Source: Clostridium thermosuccinogenes
GTDB taxonomy: Bacteria; Bacillota; Clostridia; Acetivibrionales; DSM-5807
Reading direction: 5' to 3'
Assembly: GCF_002896855.1 (NCBI RefSeq)
Contig: NZ_CP021850.1
Span: 335,665-399,664 of the forward strand
DNA: 64,000 nucleotides
This document shows, piece after piece, positions 9,640 through 18,917 of the stretch. Every line of letters begins with the position of its first letter. Position 1 is the first letter of the stretch. Position numbers and translations under genes: made by a program. The notes beneath the pieces are model-generated. The model saw only the letters and a program-made list of their open reading frames with translations, made no database searches and was not told the DNA's origin.

Positions 9640-9966
9640 ATTCAAGGCTTCGTCGGTATTCCAATGGACTCATGTTACCAAGTGATATTTTAATTCTTGA
9701 TTCGTTGTGCCAGCTAATATACTCATTGAGTTTTTCTATGAACTACTCTATTGTTACTCCTAACCAACTACGGTTGTAAAACATTTAGTTTTTCAATCGT
9801 CCGAAAAGCCCTCACAGGCTGAATTGTTTGGAGAACAACCTTTCCTTGACATAGATCGTACAAGACCTGCATTATCCATCCTGAATATCCAACTAGGCCA
9901 TCGATAGTGACAACTGCGATCTATATGGATTAATGGATGCTCCTTTTTACTAAGTGTACCAATCGC
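9640..9966 (-). pseudogene. IS3 OrfB, catalytic core and C-terminal part
   Basis: On the minus strand, TLSKKEHPLIHIDRSCHYRWPSWI, GLVRSMSRKGCSPNNSACEGF (9793-9960) is the IS3/IS150 DDE core around the second catalytic Asp and third-Glu region, and WHNESRIKISLGNMSPLEYRRSLE (about 9640-9715) is the usual OrfB C-terminus. A frameshift after CEGF separates the two. The piece is cut by IS21 at 9967 and by IS256 at 9639. Confidence 0.8.
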
Positions 9967-10067
9967 TGTTTTTTGCAAGAGAAAATTCCTCACTTTTGCA
10001 AAATTTTTTCCTCAGGCACCGATGTGGAATTTTTATGTTAACCCCAGTAGTTTTATCTGCTAAATTC

Positions 10068-10793
10068 TCATGTGTTTAATGTTGATTCCCTCAGCCTATT
10101 ACTTTGGCCAGGAAAGAGCAACAAGTGGCAATGATGAAGTATCCGGTCAATGATAGCTCCTGTCATCTGCTCGTCATAAAACACATTTACCCACCTTGAA
10201 AACTCTATGTTGGTGTTAATGATTACCGACTTTCGTTCATAGCACTCAGATATTACTTCAAACAGGAGTTGCGCTCCTATCCGGTCAAGAGGGACATAAC
10301 CCCACTCATCACAGATCAATAAGTCGGCTTTATTAAGTGCTTTTAAAAAAGCAGATAATGTTCCGGCTTTCTTTTGCTCTGCCAGTTTGTTTACAAGTGC
10401 CGATGTCCTAAAAAACCTAACTTCTAAACCTTTCTTACATGCCTCTACTCCTAATGCAATGGAAAGATGGGTCTTGCCAGTACCCACATTGCCATACATA
10501 ACAATATTGGTCTTGTTTGTGATGAACTCGCATTCTTTAAGGTATTCTGGCGTGATACCACCAGGAAGTGTTACTTCATCGAACCTAAAGCTCTCAAATG
10601 TCTTTATGGTATAAAAACCAGCTTTCTTTATCAGCTTATCTTTCCTTACTTTTTCACGATGCGTAATCTCTGCTTGAAGTAGTTTAAGCAAATACTCCTG
10701 ATGGCTTTCTGCTTGTATTTTGCCCGACATTTCCACGATGTTTTTGCTTAAGCGAAGTCTCTTACAGCAAACAGCAATATCAGATACTAACAT
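10068..10793 (-). CDS. istB: IS21 helper ATPase IstB
   Basis: 241-residue AAA+ protein that assists the IstA transposase in choosing and activating target DNA. Walker A is GNVGTGKTH, Walker B is LLICDEWGYVPLD. It is normal in length and overlaps the end of istA. Its protein sequence is identical to the IstB at 33418-34143. Confidence 0.94.
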   Translation of the reverse strand: MLVSDIAVCCKRLRLSKNIVEMSGKIQAESHQEYLLKLLQAEITHREKVRKDKLIKKAGFYTIKTFESFRFDEVTLPGGITPEYLKECEFITNKTNIVMYGNVGTGKTHLSIALGVEACKKGLEVRFFRTSALVNKLAEQKKAGTLSAFLKALNKADLLICDEWGYVPLDRIGAQLLFEVISECYERKSVIINTNIEFSRWVNVFYDEQMTGAIIDRILHHCHLLLFPGQSNRLRESTLNT

Positions 10794-12313
10794 CCATCTA
10801 CACCTGCTTTCTTAAGACTCTCGTCGTAGACCATAAAATTTGGCTCATACCTTTTTAACTGCGGTATATGATCAGGCAGGCGCACCGGTTCAAGCTGCAA
10901 TACTTTTTCATGTAGCCGGCTGTGTAGATTTATTAAACTGTCTATATCAGCGGCGCCGTAGGATAGTGCAGTGCTTACTGTTTCTACTGCTTTTTCAAAG
11001 CTGCTTTTCTGTGTCAGATTGGCAATGGCCTTTAACACCTTTCCCTTATCTTGCTTGCTCAAATCTTCTAAATACTCTTTTACAGGCTGTGGCAGCATTT
11101 GATATATGCCTGTGTATTTCAATGCGCCTGGGCATCTCGCCAATTGGTTAAGGTAAGGCAACCACTGCATGCTTTGTTGTTTATGGTCACCGTAAAGCCT
11201 ATCGTGGCGCACTATCTCACGATAGTTTTCATCAAGCACTATTACCTCAAAGGCAGTTAGCCTAACCAATACATATGTATTTGCATATTTAGGTGCTACA
11301 GAATATTCGTGTAAGCCATTGTTAATCAGAAATTTACCATATCCATTTGTCTTTACATTTATGTATTTGCTTGTATCAAAGGCTACTCTGGGTAGTTCCA
11401 AAAGGGATGCAGCGTCATCCTTGTATAACTCTTCAATTGTCCTTTCCTTACGGTAATGCTCTCTTTTCGCATCCTCTTCACATTGAAGCAGAAGCTCTTT
11501 ATTAAATTTGCTGATACTTTCAAACCGTGGTACCGGAACCAGCATATTTCGTCTATGATATCCAACCTTGTTTTCTGCATTACCCTTTTCATGTCCGGCT
11601 CCCACATTACAAAAGGCTGCTTCAAAACGGTAATGTTCCATAAACCGCAAGAAGTCATCAGTCAGAGTCCGCTCTCCGTTTTTCATTACCTTGGTAACCA
11701 TAGTGCTTGCATTATCAAACCATATCCTTGGTGGCACTCCGCCTATGTGTTCAAATATCGTTTTTAAGCCTTCAAACAGACATTCCTGGTTTTCTCCCTT
11801 GAAAACTTGGATATATCCTTTATTACTGTATGGAAACGATAAGTTTAAGTATTTACCGCTGTATAACTTACCTTTTTCATAAAAATCGGCATCACCAAAA
11901 TCTACCTGTGCTTCTCCTGGTATATGTTCTAACGGTAGAAAACCTTTGTTTTTACCAAAGATCTCTTTTTTCTTTACTGCCACATATCCTGCAACAGTTC
12001 TGTAGGAGCAGCCAAAGTCATCCTTGTACTTCTCTAACAGCCGCTCATATATTCGTTTTGCTGTGTGTCTTTGTTTACGCCTGGTTCTTTTATCCTCAGA
12101 AAGCCAAGCATCAATGTCCGGCTTGTATGGGTCAAGCTTTGGAAATGTAGTTTTTTCCCTTACTTTTGACTGGTCTTTATTCCAGTCATCTTTATCAAGG
12201 TATTTCTTTACTGTCTTACGGTCGTAACCAGTTTCTCTGGCTATTTGGCTAATATTTTTCCCTTCCTCAAAATACATTTTTCTGATATCCTTAATTTGGG
12301 TCATTGATAGCAT
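10787..12313 (-). CDS. istA: IS21 transposase IstA
   Basis: 508-residue DDE transposase. An N-terminal helix-turn-helix (ISQIARETGYDRKTVKKYL) is followed by the catalytic core: first Asp in GEAQVDFGDADF, second in IWFDNAST, Glu in GHEKGNAENKVGYHRRNML. A GGAGG site precedes the start. This copy is intact; the homologue at 29344-33424 is split by another IS21. It overlaps istB by seven bases. Confidence 0.94.
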   Translation of the reverse strand: MLSMTQIKDIRKMYFEEGKNISQIARETGYDRKTVKKYLDKDDWNKDQSKVREKTTFPKLDPYKPDIDAWLSEDKRTRRKQRHTAKRIYERLLEKYKDDFGCSYRTVAGYVAVKKKEIFGKNKGFLPLEHIPGEAQVDFGDADFYEKGKLYSGKYLNLSFPYSNKGYIQVFKGENQECLFEGLKTIFEHIGGVPPRIWFDNASTMVTKVMKNGERTLTDDFLRFMEHYRFEAAFCNVGAGHEKGNAENKVGYHRRNMLVPVPRFESISKFNKELLLQCEEDAKREHYRKERTIEELYKDDAASLLELPRVAFDTSKYINVKTNGYGKFLINNGLHEYSVAPKYANTYVLVRLTAFEVIVLDENYREIVRHDRLYGDHKQQSMQWLPYLNQLARCPGALKYTGIYQMLPQPVKEYLEDLSKQDKGKVLKAIANLTQKSSFEKAVETVSTALSYGAADIDSLINLHSRLHEKVLQLEPVRLPDHIPQLKRYEPNFMVYDESLKKAGVDGC

Positions 12314-12470
12314 CCTCCATTCCTCCTTGTAGCCGTTTTCCCCAACTAACTACAAGGATATTATTCTGGGGTGGTGCCTTCAATGGCCTTTTGCAATTAT
12401 GTGGAATTTACTATTGCAAAATTGGGGAATTCTTTTTGCAACTTTGTCCAATTATATTATGCAATAAACA

Positions 12471-12920
12471 CCAATCGCATCATCTAGCATGCTGTTGACC
12501 AGATGAGCATCTGGCGTTGTGCTGATCTTCCATATAGGAATCATCCCATCAAAGCAGTCAATTATAGTATAGGGGATAAGTACACTTTCCCAGATGGAAT
12601 AGCAAACTCTGTTACATCAGTAAGCTACTTCTGGTTTGGTGCATCATCATGAAAATCACGCTCAATGACATTGGGAACTGCAGGCGTTATTTCACCCTTG
12701 TATGAGCTATACTTATTCTTTCGTTTGACTTTAACTTTTCAACCCACATTTATAGATGGTTTTTCTTACTACCTTTTGTGAAACGCGAGTGCCTTCTCTA
12801 ACTAATAAAGCGAGGATTCTTCTGTATCCATATCTCTCTTAAGCTTTAGCAAATAGTTCAATTGCTTTAGTGCTTAACTCTATATACTTATCAGGGGAAT
12901 TCATCTGTTTTTGTTAATAG
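12471..12920 (-). pseudogene. IS3 OrfB, N-terminal half
   Basis: Minus-strand reading shows RYGYRRILALLVREGTRVSQKVVRKTIYKCGL and then, after stops, LTDVTEFAIPSGKVYLSPI and HLVNSMLDDAI, the latter joining directly to TLSKKEHP across the IS21 insertion. These are the HTH_21 and first-Asp blocks of IS3-family OrfB. Several stops and frameshifts are present. Confidence 0.8.
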
Positions 12921-12970
12921 GTAAGCGTCAAATAGCCCCCACCTTTGATTTAGCAGGGGCATAATATATA

Positions 12971-14542
12971 TTATTTATTGGGCACTTTGCAATGACCCGG
13001 AAGATTTGCTGACCATGGCAACAAGGTGTCTAATGCATGTTGATCCTTGATATTTATATTCGGTAGACGTTCAAAGAGATAAGTAAGATATTCAAACGGG
13101 TTCAACCCATTCTCTTTTGCCGTCTCCACAATACTGTAAATTGTTGCGCTGGCATTGGCTCCTTTAGGCGTGTTGCTAAACAGCCAATTCTTCCTCCCGA
13201 TTACAAAAGGCTTTATCGACCGTTCACTTCGGTTGTTATCAATCTCTAGCCTGCCGTCCAGCATAAAGGCCTCCAGCTTGTCCCACTGGTTCCGGCAGTA
13301 TTGGATTGCTTTTCCTAATGAACTTTTGGGAGTTACTCTTGGACTCCAGTATTTGAGCCATTCCTTGAATTTATCAAGCACTGGTCGGCTGTGTTTCAAT
13401 CGGCCCTCATATCTTTCTTCCGGTGTAACATCATGAAGCATTTTTTCTATCTCAAACAAGTTATTGCAAAATGCCAAACCTTCTTCTGTTACTGTGGGCT
13501 TGTCATCTTTTTTTGGAGGCATGGCTTTTAAGGCGTCGACAAAATAACGCCTTGCATGTGCCCAGCAACCAACCTGGATGATTCCGGGCATGCCACTATA
13601 ACCATCATACCCATCCGTATGAAGGTAACCTTTGAATCCTTCAAGAAATTTTTTAGGATGTTTGCCAGCCCTGGTAGTTTGGTAGTCATAAAGAATAATC
13701 GGAGGCCCTTCCCGGCCGGTCCGGTATAGCCACATGTAGGAGGTTGAATCTGCGGCTCGCCCGGGTTCCTTGAGTACTTGGAGGGTAGTATCATCGGAAT
13801 GGAGGATGTCCCTTTGCTGCAAGTGTTCCCGCATTCGTTCATATATCGGCCGCAGCCACCTGTCGGAGCTTTGTATCATCCAGTTCGCCATGGTTTGCCT
13901 GGATATTTCAATCCCCATCCTCTCCCAGTCCTGCTCTTGACGATAAAGAGGAAGCCCTTTTACAAATTTCTCCGTCATTACATGAGCTATGGCGGATGCC
14001 GAAGCCAGGCTTCCAGGAAGTGCCGGCTTTGGCATTGGGGCTGTTACTATCGGTGTAGATATTTCATTCTTCTCGCAATTACGGCAGCCATATACATACT
14101 GCACATGTTCCTTTACACGCACCTGAGCCGGAATAATTTCTATTTCCCGCCTTACTTCCTTGCTCATTTCATGCAGTTTGCCGCCACAGCAATCACAAAC
14201 CTGCTCTTCTTCAGGCAAGCGATACTCTATGGTCTCTACAGGAATGTCTTTAAGCATTTCTTCTCTGTGCCCCTGCTTTTTACGACGTTTATATGTAATT
14301 TCCTCTAATGTTGGTTCGGGAACTGCAGGCTTGGCTTCTGATTCCGCCTCGTTGAAAAGATTTAGCTGTTCAGGGACTTCCGTCTTTTCACTTGAACGCC
14401 CAAAAAGCTTATGCTGATGCAGCCGGAATTGTTCTTCAAACCATTTGAGTTTTGCTTCAAGCTCGGCTTTTTCCTGCTTCAATATTTCAATTTCTGTTTG
14501 GAGTTTTTCTATTGTAACCGTTGATTTCACTGTGTTTTCCAT
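12971..14542 (-). CDS. tnpC: IS66 transposase TnpC (copy 2)
   Basis: 523-residue IS66 transposase. N-terminal coiled coil (IEILKQEKAELEAKLKWFE), the HKLFGRSSEKTE basic motif, a zinc-binding CDCCGGKL...CRNC region, catalytic Asp in ILHSDDTTLQVLKEPGR, second in YLHTDGYDGYSG, and the C-terminal DNNRSERSIKPFVIGRKNWLF block. All intact and of family length. Confidence 0.94.
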   Translation of the reverse strand: MENTVKSTVTIEKLQTEIEILKQEKAELEAKLKWFEEQFRLHQHKLFGRSSEKTEVPEQLNLFNEAESEAKPAVPEPTLEEITYKRRKKQGHREEMLKDIPVETIEYRLPEEEQVCDCCGGKLHEMSKEVRREIEIIPAQVRVKEHVQYVYGCRNCEKNEISTPIVTAPMPKPALPGSLASASAIAHVMTEKFVKGLPLYRQEQDWERMGIEISRQTMANWMIQSSDRWLRPIYERMREHLQQRDILHSDDTTLQVLKEPGRAADSTSYMWLYRTGREGPPIILYDYQTTRAGKHPKKFLEGFKGYLHTDGYDGYSGMPGIIQVGCWAHARRYFVDALKAMPPKKDDKPTVTEEGLAFCNNLFEIEKMLHDVTPEERYEGRLKHSRPVLDKFKEWLKYWSPRVTPKSSLGKAIQYCRNQWDKLEAFMLDGRLEIDNNRSERSIKPFVIGRKNWLFSNTPKGANASATIYSIVETAKENGLNPFEYLTYLFERLPNINIKDQHALDTLLPWSANLPGHCKVPNK

Positions 14543-14619
14543 AATTTTATTATATCATTTTTCTACGGTTTTTTCCAGGAAAATGATAAAAAATATAAAT
14601 ATTTTTGTCTTGAAAGTAT

Positions 14620-14976
14620 TCATATTACTGCACTTACTGTCACTTTTTTGTGTGCCTGCTTCTGCTCCAAGGATAGTCCATCCAGCAGCCAACCCAGTTC
14701 ACGGACACCAACCTTCATTGGAGTGCCGCAACTTTCTTTAGGCCATTGGAATTTGCCTTTTTCAAGCCTCCGGTAATATAGCCAGAAACCATTATGTTCC
14801 CATTGGAGGATTTTAAGCTTATCACGTTTTTTATTGCAGAACACAAATAGACAAGACGAGAAGGGGTCTAATGCGAAGCTTTGCTGGACGATGGCAGCCA
14901 GGCCATCGATAGACTTACGCATGTCGGTACTTCCACAGGCAAGGTAGACCTTGTCGGTGCCGGCTATGCTCAGCAT
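14620..14976 (-). CDS. tnpB: IS66 accessory protein TnpB (copy 2)
   Basis: 118-residue IS66 Orf2 protein with STDMRKSIDGLAAIV and FVFCNKKRDKLKILQWEHNGFWLYYRR motifs. Overlaps tnpA by seven bases. About 77 bases separate it from tnpC; no frame fills this gap. Confidence 0.92.
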   Translation of the reverse strand: MLSIAGTDKVYLACGSTDMRKSIDGLAAIVQQSFALDPFSSCLFVFCNKKRDKLKILQWEHNGFWLYYRRLEKGKFQWPKESCGTPMKVGVRELGWLLDGLSLEQKQAHKKVTVSAVI

Positions 14977-15290
14977 AATTCCCTCAGCACCATTAGCACA
15001 TCCAACAGATGCTTCTGGTCAAAGCCTGGTTTGACTTGAACTTCAGCTGGGCCAAATTTGATTTCGATTGATTGGCCTTTGCCTGTATGCTCTTTATGAT
15101 CTACTTCTACCGGAATCCATTTGGGAGATTCTGATTGTATGATTCCGTTTTGTCTTTCTTTTCTCAACCAGTAGCTTAACTGACGAAGACTTATCCCCGC
15201 GGATTTGCAAAATGAAGTTTGCGTCTGTCCGCTGGATTTGTACTCTGCAATTATGGATGCCCATTTTTGATAAAGATCTGCTTTGGTCAT
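14970..15290 (-). CDS. tnpA: IS66 TnpA (copy 2)
   Basis: 106-residue helix-turn-helix protein of the IS66 operon (YKSSGQTQTSFCKSAGISLR recognition segment). A GGAGG site lies immediately upstream (15300-15305 on the minus strand). First gene of the three. Confidence 0.88.
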   Translation of the reverse strand: MTKADLYQKWASIIAEYKSSGQTQTSFCKSAGISLRQLSYWLRKERQNGIIQSESPKWIPVEVDHKEHTGKGQSIEIKFGPAEVQVKPGFDQKHLLDVLMVLRELC

Positions 15291-15374
15291 AAAGTTATAC
15301 CTCCAGTATATTTTCTGGAGAGATTATCTCATAAGCCTGTTTGCATTTAAATGTGGGTATTATTTACCGCTTAC

Positions 15375-15701
15375 GTTAATAGCTCCTTCTCGACATCCTT
15401 AGTTTTCACAGAAGCAGCAGTGATATTTATCTTTCAGAGCACCGATTATCACTGCCTTTTCTCGGTTCTTGAAAGTTGTCATGTCGGCGCGCGGGTCTTT
15501 TTTTAAGACATCAAGTATCTCCTTTATAGAATATCTATTTCTAACTGCATATCCAGTATCTGAGCTTTCAACTGTTCAACCTCTTTTAAGGAGACTGTAT
15601 CTCCTTGGGGCAATTTCCCACAGGGATTGTTATTGGTATTCATAAGTGCAGTAGTTCCTTTCAGAATGCACTTTTTCCGTCATGTATAGATACTGGCCTT
15701 G
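15375..15701 (-). pseudogene. IS3 orfA/orfB junction remnant
   Basis: Minus-strand reading yields LKEVEQLKAQILDMQLEIDIL, the leucine-zipper part of IS3 OrfA, and then NREKAVIIGALKDKY from the OrfB N-terminus, with stops and a frameshift between. It links orfA at 15702-15923 to the OrfB pieces beyond the IS66 insertion. Confidence 0.7.
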
Positions 15702-15923
15702 CTATATCCGATTTACTCTGAAACTAATTTTACATTCTCGCTCAGCTCTAACTTTAGTTTTTGACGGTAAATCACGCTCAGCAATCCAGTTACACAGCCC
15801 TCTTCGTGTTGGATAGCCTAAATGTTGAATGACCTTACTTACAGATTTACACTGGTCATAAAGTTGCAATGCTATTTTTCGTTGTTCGTTTGAATACACT
15901 TTTTCTACTCCTTTCAGAGTCAT
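15702..15923 (-). pseudogene. IS3 OrfA helix-turn-helix fragment
   Basis: Reads MTLKGVEKVYSNEQRKIALQ..., the HTH region of an IS3-family OrfA, but ends early (RVNRI) through a frame change. The open frame extends upstream to 16004, but MTLKG at 15923 is the likely start because a GGAG site precedes it and the same start recurs in a second remnant at 55253 (MTLKEREKVYSIEQRKIALQ). Confidence 0.72.
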
Positions 15924-15975
15924 TAGTGTCCAGCTTTTTGTCCGCCCCCCTTTCCTCTCTACACATAGCTGATAT

Positions 15976-16220
15976 GTAATCATTGCATACCTTTCTACAA
16001 TCACTTAACTTACATACACTGCATCTCTTTTGACTACTACATTCACTACATAAGCTGCGTTTTTGACGCTGTTTTCCAAGCATGCAGTCATTGGGGTCAG
16101 AGCTATACGCGGATTCGGTAATTCTATGTCTTCGAATTTCCTTAAAAGTGGTTGTTCGATTTTGCCGAGTATCTCAGTGATTGTTTTTAAAAGCAAAACC
16201 CTTGTCCAAGCATTTTTCAA
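15976..16220 (-). pseudogene. Cysteine-rich unknown gene, frameshifted and cut by IS3
   Basis: A minus-strand frame starts at 16220 (MKNAWTRVLLLKTITEIL). Near 16083 a second frame takes over and gives a cysteine cluster CSECSSQKRCSVCKLSDCRKVC. Together they look like one small zinc-ribbon-like protein with a frameshift, then truncated by the end of the IS3 element near 15975. I do not recognise the family. Confidence 0.4.
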
Positions 16221-16505
16221 TTGTATATCTATCCTGCAATTTAAAATGATTTTGATATGTGGAATTATCTTTTTTTATAATAAATTCCCTTTCAGCAGAC
16301 AGATAATCACATACAAAATATACCAACATTTGCAGGAGTAAAATCAACTTTTTAAATAGAGTTTCTATTTTTATTTAGCAAAATAATTTCACTCTTGAAT
16401 TAGAAAAGTAATTTCTGTATTCCTTTATGAGAGATTTTGAGTGAAGGTCAATTGAAAAGGTAATTTCCACTTTGCAAAAGTAAATTCCATGGATGTTGTT
16501 ATCAT
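16221..16505. other. Gene-free AT-rich stretch with IS21-type end repeats
   Basis: No credible gene. Contains GGTAATTTCCAC (about 16459-16470) and TTTGCAAAAGTAAATTCC (16471-16488), the sort of motif repeated near IS21 ends. The same motif recurs at 18871, 20339 and 20377. It may be the worn end of a further IS21-like element whose body has been lost. Confidence 0.45.
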
Positions 16506-16613
16506 TGTCACCGTCGGGGTATAATTGACCCATAACGCCGGACAGAAATTGACCCACACCAAACCAAACGGTTACCATAAAAGTGTGTCAAATACTTTTA
16601 TGGGGGTGACCGT

Positions 16614-17840
16614 ATGATAAGGAGTGGGACAATTAATATGATACACGAAGGTGCACAAAAAGGAAAGAGTGCATATGCCATAGGTAAAGAACTTGGTATA
16701 TCAAAAAACACGGCAAAAAAGTACATGAACCAGCCTAAAGCTGAGCATGGGCTTAAAGGAAGGACAAAACCATCAAAACTCGATCCTTTTAAACCCGAAA
16801 TAAATGAAATGATTGAAAATGGGATATTTAACTGCGTTGTGATTTTAGAAAGATTAAAGGATATGGGCTATACCGGCGGTATAACCATTATTAAGGATTA
16901 TGTAAAGCCGTTCAGACCGGCCAGAAGCGCTCCTGCAGTTCGAAGGTATGAAACACCACCTGGTAAACAGGCTCAGATGGACTGGGGTATTATCCACTAC
17001 ATAGATGAGAGAGGAAATACCCATAAAGCCCCGGTTTTCATAATGATACTGGGCAATTCAAGGTGTAAGTATATTGAGTTTACTAAACGTTGCGACATAT
17101 ACAGCTTATTAAGATGCATAGTAAACGCTTTTGAGTATTACGGTGGTGTACCGGAGGTAGTTCTGACAGATAGAATGAAGACTGTAATAAACGGCAGTGA
17201 GGCAGGAAAGCCGATATGGAACAGTAGATTTGAAGATTTTGCCGCAGACATGGGTTTTGTACCGAAGGTATGCCGGGTAAAAAGGCCCCAAACAAAAGGA
17301 AAAGTTGAACGCCTAGTGGATTATGTGAAGGATAACTTTCTACCGGGAAGACAGTTTAAGGATCTGCATGATTTAAACTCTCAAGCATTTGAATGGTGTA
17401 GGAAGGTAGACAGTAAGATCCACGGGACTACCGGGGAAATACCTCTTGAAGCATTAAACAAAGAACCCCTTCTGCCACTACCAGATAAAGCTGTTCGCGA
17501 TAAATACAGATGGGAAACAAGAAATGTAACAAGGGACGGATTTGTAAGCTATGACGGTGCCAAATACGGTATACCCTGGCAGTATAGCGGCAGGGAAGTA
17601 AGAGTAAGGACATGTGGTGATTTCTTTGAAGCTTACTATGGTGAGGTAAGAATAGCTTGCCACAAAGTAGAGTACGCATCGGGCAAGATAGTGTGGCTTA
17701 AGGGCCAATACCAAGGCCTTGCCGAAAGGGGTGGCATAGCGGTTCCCCTTCCCTTCGCCAGGAAGAAAGAAACAGAAACAGTAGAGATACGGTCTTTAAG
17801 CGTGTACGATACACTGGTGGGGGTGATATCCAATGGTTGA
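16614..17840 (+). CDS. istA: IS21 transposase IstA (type B)
   Basis: 408-residue IstA. N-terminal helix-turn-helix (KGKSAYAIGKELGISKNTAKKYM) and a DDE core: GKQAQMDWGIIHYID, VVLTDRMKTVI, KGKVERLVDYVKDNFLPGR. A GGGGGTGACC site precedes the start at 16614. Intact. It overlaps istB by eight bases. Confidence 0.94.
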   Translation: MIRSGTINMIHEGAQKGKSAYAIGKELGISKNTAKKYMNQPKAEHGLKGRTKPSKLDPFKPEINEMIENGIFNCVVILERLKDMGYTGGITIIKDYVKPFRPARSAPAVRRYETPPGKQAQMDWGIIHYIDERGNTHKAPVFIMILGNSRCKYIEFTKRCDIYSLLRCIVNAFEYYGGVPEVVLTDRMKTVINGSEAGKPIWNSRFEDFAADMGFVPKVCRVKRPQTKGKVERLVDYVKDNFLPGRQFKDLHDLNSQAFEWCRKVDSKIHGTTGEIPLEALNKEPLLPLPDKAVRDKYRWETRNVTRDGFVSYDGAKYGIPWQYSGREVRVRTCGDFFEAYYGEVRIACHKVEYASGKIVWLKGQYQGLAERGGIAVPLPFARKKETETVEIRSLSVYDTLVGVISNG

Positions 17841-18651
17841 GCTGGAACATACCCGCAGCCTTCTGTCTGAGCTTGGTTTGAATACGGCCTCCGAGCTTTT
17901 GGATGCAAAGCTTGAAGATGCGATGCATAAAAACTCAACCTATCTGTCGTTCTTAAGTGAACTTCTGGAAGCCGAGATTCAAGAGAAAAAACGCCGCAGC
18001 GAAGAAACAAGGATTAAGCTGTCCAGGCTTCCGCATAGAAAGACACTGGAAGAGTTTGATTTTGGATTCCAACCCAGCATAGATGTAAGGCAAATCAGAG
18101 CGTTATCAACACTTGCTTTTGTGGCAAGGAAGGAGAATGTAATTTTTTTAGGACCACCTGGAGTCGGCAAAACTCACCTTGCAGTGGGAATCGCAATGCA
18201 AGCCTTAAAGTCCGGTATGACTGTATATTATGCCAGCCTTGCGCATCTGATATCAGATTTAAAGAAGGCAAATCTGCAAGAAAAACTAGCGCGCAGGTGG
18301 CGTGTATATACCCGGCCCGACATACTGATTATAGATGAAGTGGGATATATGCAGCTAGATCGTGCATCAGCGGAATTATTCTTTAGGCTTATATGCGCAA
18401 GGTATGAAAACGGCAGTATAATACTAACCAGTAACAAATACTTCGGAGACTGGGGAGAGCTTATGAATGATACAGTAATAGCTACAGCTATGCTCGATAG
18501 ATTACTGCATCATGCACATATCATAAACATAAGGGGTGAGAGCTATAGACTGAAAAACAGGATAAAAGGCGGTGTCAAAGTAGTACCCCCGGCTGATATC
18601 CCGGGATTGGATAATATGGCACGGGGTGTTCAAACAAAAACCGGCGATTGA
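17833..18651 (+). CDS. istB: IS21 helper ATPase IstB (type B)
   Basis: 272-residue AAA+ ATPase with Walker A GPPGVGKTH and Walker B ILIIDEVGYMQLD. Longer than the 241-residue IstB of type A because of its C-terminal tail. The start lies within the end of istA, indicating coupled translation. Confidence 0.94.
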   Translation: MVELEHTRSLLSELGLNTASELLDAKLEDAMHKNSTYLSFLSELLEAEIQEKKRRSEETRIKLSRLPHRKTLEEFDFGFQPSIDVRQIRALSTLAFVARKENVIFLGPPGVGKTHLAVGIAMQALKSGMTVYYASLAHLISDLKKANLQEKLARRWRVYTRPDILIIDEVGYMQLDRASAELFFRLICARYENGSIILTSNKYFGDWGELMNDTVIATAMLDRLLHHAHIINIRGESYRLKNRIKGGVKVVPPADIPGLDNMARGVQTKTGD

Positions 18652-18712
18652 AGACCGGCGAATGGGTCAATTTTTAACCGGCGATTCGGTCAAAAATATC
18701 CCGGCGTTGACA

Positions 18713-18917
18713 TCATTGAGAAAAATAGTAATTCAGCGGGTTTTGGATTAGTTTATTTAGGCAAATTTTTAATGCTTTTCAGTCAATAATAGGTTAAAAT
18801 ATTAGGTAGAGGAACAAAGCCAGCCCTTTTTTGGGTATATCAAACTAGAGGTGTGAAGATTAACTAACTTTTTGCAAGAGTAATTTCCACCCTGTTTGTA
18901 AATGCTTATAGAGTTTT
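18713..18917. other. Gene-free stretch between IS21 type B and IS30
   Basis: About 205 bases without a coding frame. Contains TTTTTGCAAGAGTAATTTCC (18870-18889), another IS21-type end motif in the same direction as those at 16471 and 20339. Confidence 0.4.

Larger units (their letters stand above)
9967..12470 (-). mobile_element. IS21-family insertion sequence, type A, copy 1
   Basis: 2504 bp. Ends TGTTTTTTGCA (9967) and, inverted, TGTTTATTGCA (12470) are of the TG...CA kind, with several internal TTGCAA-containing repeats near each end, as IS21 elements have. Flanked by the perfect duplication CCAATCGC (9959-9966, 12471-12478). It carries istA-istB. It sits in the IS3 OrfB gene. A near-identical copy in the opposite orientation lies at 29187-34244. 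Confidence 0.95.
12921..15374 (-). mobile_element. IS66-family insertion sequence, copy 2
   Basis: 2454 bp with inverted ends GTAAGCGTCAAATA... (12921) and, inverted, GTAAGCGGTAAATA... (15374), and a perfect 8-bp duplication GTTAATAG (12913-12920, 15375-15382). All three IS66 genes are open. Its proteins are only moderately similar to those of copy 1, so it is a separate lineage, not a local duplicate. Confidence 0.95.
7900..15975 (-). mobile_element. Ancestral IS3-family element carrying three nested insertions
   Basis: Pieces of one IS3-family (IS150-like) element on the minus strand are found in correct order at 15923-15375 (orfA and orfB start), 12920-12471 (orfB N-terminal half), 9966-9640 (orfB catalytic core and C-terminus) and 8000-7946 (orfB tail). 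Between them sit an IS66, an IS21 and an IS256 element, each flanked by an 8-bp duplication. Subtracting these leaves about 1.4 kb, the size of a normal IS3 element. Frameshifts and stops show that it is dead. Outer ends are approximate. Confidence 0.85.
16506..18712 (+). mobile_element. IS21-family insertion sequence, type B
   Basis: 2207 bp. Ends TGTCACCGTCGGGGTATAAT at 16506 and, inverted, TGTCAACGCCGGGATAT at 18712, with internal repeats TTGACCCA/GGGTCAAT near both ends; a 4-bp TCAT flanks each side (16502-16505, 18713-18716). istA and istB overlap. It differs strongly from the type A and C IS21 elements and is of the shorter-IstA kind. Confidence 0.9.
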
